Origin: an uncultured Saprospiraceae bacterium
GTDB taxonomy: Bacteria > Bacteroidota > Bacteroidia > Chitinophagales > Saprospiraceae
Length of the DNA: 64,000 nucleotides
NCBI GenBank assembly: GCA_937959115.1
Contig: CALGAW010000005.1
Coordinates: 1 to 64,000 of the forward strand
Direction of reading: 5' to 3'
A program made the translations under genes and the position numbers. The notes under the pieces were generated by a model. The model was not told where the DNA came from. It saw nothing but the letters and a program-made list of their open reading frames with translations, and did not search any database. The first letter of the stretch is position 1. Each line of letters opens with the position of its first letter. Shown here piece after piece: positions 52,424-60,400 of the stretch.

Positions 52424-52945
52424 CTACTCCTCTTTATCTTCAGTGCCAGGCCGCATCATAACCATCAAATACTCATCAATGTATTCTCCATTCACTATAA
52501 ATGCTCGTTTTTCAACACCGTAGGATTCAAAGCCAAGATTGGCATATAGATTAATCGCGGGAAAATTATGTAGGCCTACACCAAGCTGAATCAAAGCAAT
52601 CGCATTGTCTTTCCAAGCTTCGTTTACAGCAAATTCAACGACTTTCTTGCCGATCCCTTTATGTCTATGATTTTGTTGGACATATACGCCCCAAATCATT
52701 CCTTTATGGGCGGCTTTGGTGCCTTCAAATCTAAAAAAACCAGCGATGCCGACTAGAGTCGTCTTCTCGAAGGCTCCAATGATAAAATTGGATGGGCTGT
52801 TGAGCATTTTTTCGAAGCGCTCTTGTCGGATGCTCCCTTCTTTCTCCTCTGTAGCACTAAAAGCGGTTGGCTCTGTTGCTAGAGACTCTTTTCTGATGGC
52901 TTCGTATGCTGAATAGTCCGTTTTTTTGAGTTTTCTGTATTTCAT
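52424..52945 (-). CDS. GNAT family N-acetyltransferase
   Basis: A 173-residue cytosolic acetyltransferase. The GNAT core is visible: MIWGVYVQQNHRHKGIGKKVVEFAV with the acetyl-CoA loop Q-x-x-x-G-I/G (HRHKGIGKKV) at about 91-101, LVGIAGFFRFEG before it, and LGVGLHNFPAINLYANLGFESYGVEK after it (the last two strands, given here in part). Acceptor unknown; small amines, aminoglycosides or protein N-termini are all possible. It is the last gene of an apparent operon with the LEA14-like and aldehyde dehydrogenase genes, at a spacing of 21 nt. Confidence 0.85.
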   Translation of the reverse strand: MKYRKLKKTDYSAYEAIRKESLATEPTAFSATEEKEGSIRQERFEKMLNSPSNFIIGAFEKTTLVGIAGFFRFEGTKAAHKGMIWGVYVQQNHRHKGIGKKVVEFAVNEAWKDNAIALIQLGVGLHNFPAINLYANLGFESYGVEKRAFIVNGEYIDEYLMVMMRPGTEDKEE

Positions 52946-52966
52946 ATTAAAAGGAAGGTTTAACGA

Positions 52967-53470
52967 TTATTTTCTACCTCCAAAGTTGAGAAAATCTTTT
53001 AAGGGAACATCATAGGTATCTTCATATTCAACCGGAAGTTTGAATTCAACACCCGCTGGTTTAACGAAAATGTCTCCAATTATTTTAACCTTTACCGTAC
53101 GTTTTTTCATTAAATCAGCAATGGTTGGTTTAAATCCAGCAAAAACCTTCATTAGTGGGACATTGAAGTTCAACGGTAACGTAAAGTCACTATTGGCAGG
53201 CATTTTCTTTGATACGTCTTGCACCATGTCTGACACTTTAATCCCCTCAACAAAGACATCGAAGTCCATTTTTGAGATGGTAACGCCTACAAAATTCGGG
53301 TTATTTAATATGACGTCAGCAGAAATATTAAGGCTTACCCCTTTATTTGCCATGATTGAATTGAATTTTACGTTCGTCATTTTTTTATACTCAGGCTTCA
53401 CTGGTTCTTTGCACCCAAAGATCAGAATTGAGGATAAAACGATAATAGTAAGTGGAACTATATTTTTCAT
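52967..53470 (-). CDS. LEA type 2 (WHy domain) lipoprotein
   Basis: A 167-residue lipoprotein: lipobox IFGCKEP with Cys at about 20. The rest is one LEA14/WHy-type domain: VKFNSIMANKGVSLNISADVIL (from about 33), NPNFVGVTISKMDFDVFV, LPLNFNVPLM and VKIIGDIFVK. Such domains are seven-stranded beta sandwiches linked to desiccation and stress tolerance. A frame open to 53503 exists, but the ATG at 53470 starts the signal peptide. It lies 13 nt after the dehydrogenase stop, so the two are co-transcribed. Confidence 0.82.
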   Translation of the reverse strand: MKNIVPLTIIVLSSILIFGCKEPVKPEYKKMTNVKFNSIMANKGVSLNISADVILNNPNFVGVTISKMDFDVFVEGIKVSDMVQDVSKKMPANSDFTLPLNFNVPLMKVFAGFKPTIADLMKKRTVKVKIIGDIFVKPAGVEFKLPVEYEDTYDVPLKDFLNFGGRK

Positions 53471-53483
53471 ACTTTCAATAATT

Positions 53484-54935
53484 TTAATATCGAATACAAA
53501 CATTTTTGGCTTCTGTAAAAAAGCGTAGCGCCTCTAGTCCACCCTCTCTTCCAACACCTGAGTTTTTTACACCACCAAACGGTGTTCTCAGATCACGTGT
53601 CATCCAGGTATTTACCCAAATAATTCCAGCCTCGAGCTTTTCAGCCATGCGGTGGGCCCTATCTATATCTTTCGTCCAAACGGTTGCTGACAAGCCGTAA
53701 ACAGTGCTATTGGCATATTTCAGCACTTCCTCTTCCTTATTAAACGGCATGATCGTTACCACGGGGCCGAAAATTTCTTCTTGATTGGTCCTGCAGTCAT
53801 GAGGCAGCCCTTCTATAACAGTTGGTGCAATGTAGTATCCATCTTTCTGTTTCCCCTTCATGATGACCCGCTCACCACCACATAGCACGATTCCTCCCTC
53901 CTGTTTGGCAAGTTCGATGTAGCTGAGCACCTTTTCCATGTGTGATCTAGAAACGACGGCTCCTTGATCTGTTTTTGTAGCAAGCGGATTGCCAATATTG
54001 AGTTTTTTGACCCGCTTGACAAATTCTTCCTTAAACACGTTATACAGTTGGCTTTCTACGAAAATCCTTGACCCACACAAGCAGATTTGCCCTTGATTTG
54101 CAAAAGAAGAACGTACCGTTGTGCTTATCATTTTATCAAAATCACAATCTGCAAAAATAATGTTCGGATTTTTTCCACCGAGCTCAAGGCTTAGTTTCTT
54201 AAACCTGGGTGCAGCAATACGAGCAATTGTACTTCCTGTATTCGTACCTCCAGTAAATGAAATTGCTTTTATATCATCGTGTTCTACGATTGCTTGTCCA
54301 GTCTTGTTTCCATATCCGTGTACAATATTAAGCACGCCTGGCGGCAGCCCCGCTTCTATGCATGCTAGCGACAACAGATAAGCAGTCATCGGTGTCAGCT
54401 CAGAAGGCTTTGCTACAATAGTATTGCCTGCAGCCAGCGCTGGAGCAATTTTCCAAGTAAACAGATATAGTGGCAAATTCCAAGGGGAAATGCAGCCCAC
54501 CACTCCTAGCGGTTGCCTTAGTGTAAAGTTGATGGCCTCTTTCTCCATCTGGTGTGACTCAGAAGAGAAATGTAGTATAGAGGTGGCAAAAAACCGAATA
54601 TTAGCATGCGCACGAGGGATATCTACTGATTTTGCTAGGGAAAGCGGTTTTCCAGTATCTGTGGATTCTGCAAGCGCGAATTCTTCTAGGTGCTGTTCTA
54701 CGATATCCGCAATACGAAGTAACACTCTAAATCGCCGTTCAACTCCTAGGGAAGACCAGTGCGGAAATGCAAGTTGGGCGGCTTTCACAGCTCTGCCTAC
54801 ATCTCGCTCATCGCTGTCCGGTATTTTAGAATAAACCGTACCAGTAGACGGATCATAATTGTCTATATGACTGTTTGAAATAGGAGCTTTTAGTTCTCCA
54901 TAAATGAAGTTTCTTATATTTTTATCAAATTTCAT
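53484..54935 (-). CDS. aldehyde dehydrogenase (ALDH superfamily, muconic-semialdehyde-like)
   Basis: A 483-residue NAD(P)-dependent enzyme oxidising an aldehyde to an acid. Catalytic and cofactor residues are in place: Asn153 in SPWNLP, Lys176 in VAKPSE, Glu251 in LELGGKNP and the nucleophile Cys285 in QGQICLCGSR. EEIFGPV and NTWMTRDLRTPFGG occur later. The overall pattern, including ESTDTGKPLSLAKSVDIPRA, is close to the 2-aminomuconic/2-hydroxymuconic semialdehyde dehydrogenases (ALDH8-like), so a role in tryptophan or aromatic breakdown is possible; no other pathway gene is beside it. A -7 element (TACATTTG) lies just upstream. Confidence 0.9.
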   Translation of the reverse strand: MKFDKNIRNFIYGELKAPISNSHIDNYDPSTGTVYSKIPDSDERDVGRAVKAAQLAFPHWSSLGVERRFRVLLRIADIVEQHLEEFALAESTDTGKPLSLAKSVDIPRAHANIRFFATSILHFSSESHQMEKEAINFTLRQPLGVVGCISPWNLPLYLFTWKIAPALAAGNTIVAKPSELTPMTAYLLSLACIEAGLPPGVLNIVHGYGNKTGQAIVEHDDIKAISFTGGTNTGSTIARIAAPRFKKLSLELGGKNPNIIFADCDFDKMISTTVRSSFANQGQICLCGSRIFVESQLYNVFKEEFVKRVKKLNIGNPLATKTDQGAVVSRSHMEKVLSYIELAKQEGGIVLCGGERVIMKGKQKDGYYIAPTVIEGLPHDCRTNQEEIFGPVVTIMPFNKEEEVLKYANSTVYGLSATVWTKDIDRAHRMAEKLEAGIIWVNTWMTRDLRTPFGGVKNSGVGREGGLEALRFFTEAKNVCIRY

Positions 54936-54955
54936 ATACTTGATTGACTACGCGA

Positions 54956-54963
54956 CAAATGTA
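54956..54963 (-). promoter_or_regulatory. -7 element of the aldehyde dehydrogenase operon
   Basis: The complement reads TACATTTG, matching TAnnTTTG, 20 nt before the ATG at 54935. No -33 TTTG is obvious. Confidence 0.5.
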
Positions 54964-55407
54964 AGAAAATTGTTGAAGTATTTACCCCCAATTTGGTGGA
55001 CATTTCCCAACGATTAATGAGGGTTTGATTGAAATAGAACAAAAAATTACCTTATTGAATCAATTATTGATATGATAATATAGTCACGGATTTTCAATTT
55101 TCAAGACAAACGATATAATTAATTTAAAGAGCAATTTTCTTTTATCGTCTAACATTAATGACGGTTTCAACGAAAACACTAGGAGCATCTGTGCTCGATA
55201 ATATTCAATATTGGAGATGATAACTCGTTCAAATTCAGTCACAAAAAGTTGTTTCCAAATCAAAATCTTCGTTCGATAATTCAACAAATTGATGGCATAA
55301 GTCAAAGGTTTGAAAGAAAACAATGAACACGTAGGCAAAGTACCGGAATTGTAAGACGGGAAAGAGTAAGAGATTACTTTAAGCGTGTTTTTTTGTTTTT
55401 TGGATGA

Positions 55408-55446
55408 AGGACCGCCAGAATTATTTCTAGGTGGTCTTTTTTTATA
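55408..55446 (+). terminator. terminator without an obvious upstream gene
   Basis: GACCGCCAGAA pairs with TTCTAGGTGGTC across a short loop (with small bulges) and is followed by seven T. The nearest upstream gene on the plus strand is far away (EnvC-type, ending 50437), so the source transcript is unknown. Confidence 0.6.
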
Positions 55447-55601
55447 GCCCAATATTTAATTACGTTCTTACGAAGCCACAAAGTAAATGTAAAGACTTAA
55501 CGATTTTTTTCTTGCCTTCACACCAAAATCAGAACTTCCTGCATCTTCCTTATAAACAACACTGGCCGGTGTTTATTCAATTAACCAAAAATGATATTAT
55601 T

Positions 55602-56378
55602 ATGTATTGTAGAATAAAACATTCTGGCCTGCTAAAAAACCGCTTTGCTTATTTTCAGCTAGGGCTAATTATCGCTATTTCATCCGTATTCTTTGCGTTT
55701 AATATGGAGTTTGAACATAAAAAGTATACTGTATTAGAGGAAGATTGGGACATCCCGCAAGAAATCATTCAAGATGTTCCGATCACTAGAGATGTGCCTA
55801 AAGTTCCACCACCTCCTCAACCAAAGGCAAAAAAAGTCATTCTGCCAGTGGAATCGATCCCTGAACCAGAGGTTGCAAAAGAGGAGCCGAAACAAGTAGA
55901 ACCTCCTGTGCAATATGTGAAGGCAGGACCTGTCGTAAAAAAGGTGGTCGCGCCAAAGGTAATCAAGAAGGCACCGAAGCCTAAAGTTGTTGAGTTGCCA
56001 CCTGACCCAATAGAGGATGAAGAAGAAAAAGTGCTAGATTATGCGACAATAATGCCTATGTTTCCTGGTTGTGATGAAGGAGAATATCAAGATAAAAAGA
56101 CATGTGCAGAGAAGAAGATGCTGGAATTTATTTATAAAAATATAAAATACCCTTCCATTGCTCGAGAAGTGGGTACACAAGGAATTACTGTTATTCAGTT
56201 TGTGGTTGGCAAAGATGGCTCAATTTCAAAGATAAAGTCCTTGAAAGATTTGGGTAGTGGATGCACCAAGGAAGCAATAAAAGTGATCAAAAAAATGCCA
56301 AATTGGAAACCTGGTATTCAAAACGGAAGACCAGTAAAAGTGCATTTTAGACTCCCGATTCGGTTTACATTAAACTAA
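55602..56378 (+). CDS. tonB: TonB-like energy transducer
   Basis: A 258-residue protein with one N-terminal membrane helix (about 20-36, FQLGLIIAISSVFFAF). A proline/lysine-rich periplasmic spacer follows (PKVPPPPQPKAKK, then PKQVEPPVQYV, with PEPEV and KAPKPKVV), and a TonB C-terminal domain at about 165-258 (IMPMFPGCDEGE, GTQGITVIQFVVGKDGSI, MPNWKPGIQNGRPVKVHFRLPI). It transmits proton-motive energy from ExbB/ExbD to outer-membrane receptors; those partners are not in the window. The frame is open from 55431, but the ATG at 55602 places the helix correctly. A terminator follows. Confidence 0.88.
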   Translation: MYCRIKHSGLLKNRFAYFQLGLIIAISSVFFAFNMEFEHKKYTVLEEDWDIPQEIIQDVPITRDVPKVPPPPQPKAKKVILPVESIPEPEVAKEEPKQVEPPVQYVKAGPVVKKVVAPKVIKKAPKPKVVELPPDPIEDEEEKVLDYATIMPMFPGCDEGEYQDKKTCAEKKMLEFIYKNIKYPSIAREVGTQGITVIQFVVGKDGSISKIKSLKDLGSGCTKEAIKVIKKMPNWKPGIQNGRPVKVHFRLPIRFTLN

Positions 56379-56403
56379 CTAATTTTATAATTCGCACCTA
56401 AAG

Positions 56404-56435
56404 AGGGTAGTTCGTAATGGGCTATCCTTTTTTCT
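56404..56435 (+). terminator. Rho-independent terminator after tonB
   Basis: AGGGTAG (56404-56410) pairs with CTATCCT (56422-56428) with one G-U pair, then a T run. Confidence 0.65.
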
Positions 56436-56518
56436 TTTGTACCCAACCCTTTCGAGCGCACGGTCTGTCTTTTATATTGAATCGAAGTTATTATAAGTAT
56501 CATGAAATTTAAACCAGC

Positions 56519-56917
56519 ATGAAAAATGTATTCTTCCTTTTAATTGTAAGCTTCTTTTTTAGCTGTTCCAAGGATAAGCTTTCAAAAAATGAATGTGAAG
56601 ACTTGAAGTTAGCCATTATCAATATGGATGAAAACGCCCTACCTAAATTGATAAACGACCTATGTCATGACCTGAAACCAATCCCAGCAACAGGAGATGA
56701 TCTAGGACACCGACAAAACATTAATATTTTAATGAGCCGTCTAGAAACAAATTGCACAATAGAAACAGAGTTGATTTGTTATGCTTGTATAAAAACAAAC
56801 CCATTAGAAACAGAAATAAAGGTAACCGTTACCACAGATACTGGCACCTATGCTTCAGTTATTGACATTGCTACGCCGGAAGCTGATAAACTGAGTTACG
56901 AAAATATTCACAAATAA
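56519..56917 (+). CDS. small cysteine-containing lipoprotein
   Basis: A 132-residue lipoprotein with lipobox FFFSCSKDK (Cys at about 16). The mature part has five more cysteines (NECEDLK, LCHDL, NCTIE, LICYACIK) and a beta-rich end (ETEIKVTVTTDTGTYASVIDI). No family was recognised. It lies 10 nt upstream of the Kazal-type inhibitor gene, so the two are probably one transcript, and both precede the M4 metalloprotease. A role linked to the protease or inhibitor is inference from position only. Confidence 0.7.
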   Translation: MKNVFFLLIVSFFFSCSKDKLSKNECEDLKLAIINMDENALPKLINDLCHDLKPIPATGDDLGHRQNINILMSRLETNCTIETELICYACIKTNPLETEIKVTVTTDTGTYASVIDIATPEADKLSYENIHK

Positions 56918-56927
56918 AAATAAAAAA

Positions 56928-57182
56928 ATGAAAAATCTAATTTGTCTCTTCATTATCTTCAGTCTTTTTGCATTCTCTTCTTGTGAAAAAGAAGAACTTA
57001 CTTCCGAAAAGTTTGATCCCATTTATGACAACACTGAACAATGTATTGGAGAACAAGACGTTAATACAATGTGTACCCAAGTTTATAGTCCCGTTTGTGG
57101 ATGCAACAATTCAACCTACTCAAATGAATGCCATGCCCGCGCAGCAGGAGTACTAAGTTGGACTCAAGGAGAATGCCAATAA
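56928..57182 (+). CDS. Kazal-type serine protease inhibitor lipoprotein
   Basis: An 84-residue lipoprotein: signal peptide with lipobox AFSSCEKE (Cys at about 19). The C-terminal 45 residues form a Kazal domain: six cysteines, the family core YSPVCGCNNSTYSNECHAR, AAGVLSWTQGEC and a terminal Gln. The exposed reactive-site loop (P1 region) is near TQVYSPVC. Kazal domains block serine proteases; here a lipid-anchored form would sit on the envelope. The neighbour downstream is an M4 metalloprotease, which a Kazal domain would not be expected to inhibit directly, so it may instead guard against host, predator or own serine proteases. Confidence 0.88.
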   Translation: MKNLICLFIIFSLFAFSSCEKEELTSEKFDPIYDNTEQCIGEQDVNTMCTQVYSPVCGCNNSTYSNECHARAAGVLSWTQGECQ

Positions 57183-57213
57183 TAGTTAGTTAAAATTTTA
57201 GGTTAGTTGAAGT

Positions 57214-57254
57214 AAACCAAACATATGAACGAAAATGATTCATGTGTTTGGTTT
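57214..57254 (+). terminator. terminator-like hairpin after the Kazal gene
   Basis: AAACCAAACATATGAA and TTCATGTGTTTGGTTT (57214-57229 and 57239-57254) pair over 13 or so positions around a 9-nt loop. The following T run is short, so it could also stabilise the message end. Confidence 0.55.
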
Positions 57255-57415
57255 CTATTGATAATTCTTGGTACAAATGTCTTTTTTATGTTAAAAAACA
57301 AGAATATTGTGAAATAATATTGCTTTTATCTTCGTTTTCACGTATAACATGGAATAAGAAATAACTTTTTTTGCTATTTCCATGTATAATTACACTATAA
57401 CTTAATTTGAAAACC

Positions 57416-60400
57416 ATGAAACAATATTTTTTCCTTATTGTGCTTTTTTCTGTATTTACACTATCAGCACAATCAAAAAAGGAATCAGCCAATGGCAACC
57501 CAATGCACGGCACCACTGAAGTATTACAGAAATCAGATGACGCCCAACCGTATTTCCTTTCCTTTAAATCAGACTTCGACTTACCCGTTTCAAAGCTATC
57601 GGGATGGGTCAATCAAAACATGAAGCTCGGGAAAGGTGTAGCGCTTAAGCTTAATAAAAAAGAAACGGACGATATCGGAATGACACATCACCGATACGCT
57701 CAATATTATCACAATATTCCTGTCAGAGCAGGTGTTTACTATTTCCATGAAAAAAATGGCAAGATCGTGTCTGGAAACGGCCATCTCTTTAAGTTAGACA
57801 TTGATTCACAGCCTTGTGTTGACCCAAAAACCGCACAGAAAACAGCTGAACGACACATCAATGCTCAACGATACAAAGTTGATGGGAAAATCCTAGATCG
57901 AACACCAAATTTTGATGTCTCTCAACTAAATGCACCAGCACTGATTGTCATAAGCGAAAACCTTAACTATGACCAACCCGTATTCAGGTTGGCGTGGGAA
58001 GTTGTGATCTATGCTGTACAACCGTTAAGTCATGACAAGATTTATGTTGATGCCATCACTGGAAATGTTATAGCCAAAGAAAATAGAATTTGTACAATTG
58101 ATGCCCAAGGAACTGCTATAACTAAATATAACGGAACAGAAACTATTACCACCGACTCAACAGGCCCTAGCAGCTTCCGATTGTATGAGTCAGGAAGAGG
58201 CGGAGGCATCCACACCCTCGATTTTAATCAAGGAACCGCCACCGGTGTTGACTTTACAGATACCGATAACTTCTGGAACAATATAAATGCTGAACAAGAT
58301 GAAATTGCTACAGATGCGCACTATGGAACTGAAGTGACTTACGACTACTACTTCCTAGAGCACGGAAGAAATAGCTATGATGGGAACGGTGCAATGCTGA
58401 TTTCGAATGTCCACTTCGATTTTCAATATGCGAATGCTTTCTGGGATGGAACCACAATGACATACGGAGATGGAAACCCATCATCTGTTCTCGATTTACC
58501 GCTGACTACAATGGATGTTTGTGGGCACGAAATCACACATGGCGTTACTGAATTTACTGCGGATTTGATCTACAGTGGCGAGTCAGGCGGGCTAAATGAA
58601 TCCTTTAGTGATATCTTCGGAAACGCAATTGAGAACTACGCCGATACAATAAAGGCGAACTGGAGAATTGGTGAACAATGCACTAGCACAGGGCTAGGAA
58701 TTCGAAACATGGCCGATCCAAATGAGTTTAACAATCCTGATACCTATCAAGGAAATTTCTGGGGTGGGGGTGTCCATAATGATAGTGGTGTTCAAAATTA
58801 TTGGTTTTACCTACTAGCAAATGGAGGATCAGGAACCAATGACTTAGGTGATGCCTATAATGTCAATGGCATCGGTTGGGAAAAAGCAGAACAAATAGCG
58901 TATAGAAATCTATCTGTTTACCTCTCTCCATCTTCTAACTATTTTGATGCTCGAGTATTTGGTATAAAAGCAGCCGAAGACTTATTTGGCGGATGTAGCC
59001 AAGAATTAATTGAGGTCACAAATGCGTGGTATGCAGTAGGCGTAGGAAATCCATTTAACCCTGTCCTCGCAGCAGATTTTACTGCCTCAAAAGAAACAAT
59101 TTGTGATTTACCTGGTGCTACAACATTCTCCGCTTTAGGTAGCGGCATCAGTTCACACTTTTGGGACTTTGGTGATGGAAATACAAGTACACTTGCAAGC
59201 CCAAGTCACACTTACAATCAAGTAGGAATGTATACCGTTTCACTAAGAGTAACTGATTGTAATGGCGTGATGGATTCTCTAACTAAAGTCAACTATATCA
59301 ATGTAGACCCAATGTCTACCTATTGCGATACGATTGTATTGATGGCAATCGGAGTAGACAGTAGTAATCAATGTAGTGGAGTGATTGTTGATCCAGGTGG
59401 CGTTAACAATGATTATCCAGATGATACAGATGTCATCTTTGTCATTAATCCTCCTGGACAAATAGATTTTCAATTAACCTTTAATGAATTCGACCTCGAA
59501 ACTGGCTATGATTTTTTAACAGTACATGATGGTCCTGATACAAATAGCCCCATCGTTGGTGTTTACTCTGGTTCTACGATTCCAAATCCGATCACCTCAA
59601 ACAATGGAGTCTTAACGATACATTTTACAACTGATGGCTCGGTTACCTACCCCGGATTTGTCATTTCTTGGACGGACATAAGTGGTGGCTTGCCTCCTGT
59701 TGCGGCATACACGGTACCTGTCCCTACTCCACATAATTGGCCAATTCCTTTTGACAATCAATCTTTAAATAGTGGCAACTTTTTTTGGGATTTTGGTGAT
59801 GGTTCTTCTTCAACGCTTGAATCTCCAACACACCTTTATTCAACTTCAGGTGCTACGTACAACACAAGTCTGATTTCAAGTAACTGTGCTGCAGCGGACA
59901 CTGCTTACCAAACACTTACCATTGATGCCCCATCCTCTATAACCATTGACCCAGACACAATTTGTGTAACATTGAATCAAGGAGACACGACTAATGTCCC
60001 AGTTACGATTACGAATACTGGTGGTGGTGTTGGGTACTATGGTAATAATATTTCTTCCGGTGGTGTTACAATTATTAAAAACAATAAAGAGTTTTACTTT
60101 TCTACTGGAGCAACAACGACACATTCTTTCAATGGCATCCCCTCAAATACTGACACCCTCTTTTTAAGCATTATATTAAATGGTGACTTCGATGGTGTTT
60201 CAGAGTTTGCCGATTTAGTTATAGATGGAGTTCCACAAGGTGTAATAGTAGATAATGACGAACCGAACGGAACCGATATCCTAGTAAATTATGTGTTAAC
60301 TGGCCCTTCTCTTGCCATCTGGTTAGCTGATGAAAATTTAGTTATTGATGTTGTAAATAATTCAGCAGTAGGCACAGGACTTGGAGGAGACGATAAACAT

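Larger units (their letters stand above)
54936..55601. other. 666-nt intergenic region with orphan terminator
   Basis: Between the dehydrogenase gene and tonB. It holds the dehydrogenase promoter (54956-54963, minus) and a strong plus-strand terminator at 55408-55446 with no known gene ahead of it. An open frame at 55084-55452 (minus) is not accepted as a gene. The rest shows no credible coding sequence; a short plus-strand RNA ending at the terminator is possible. Confidence 0.4.

Noticed and set aside
55084-55452. Open frame of 122 codons on the minus strand in the dehydrogenase-tonB gap
   Set aside because: The frame starts inside the 55408-55446 terminator hairpin, has no domain, no signal peptide and no promoter, and its composition is like random AT-rich DNA.
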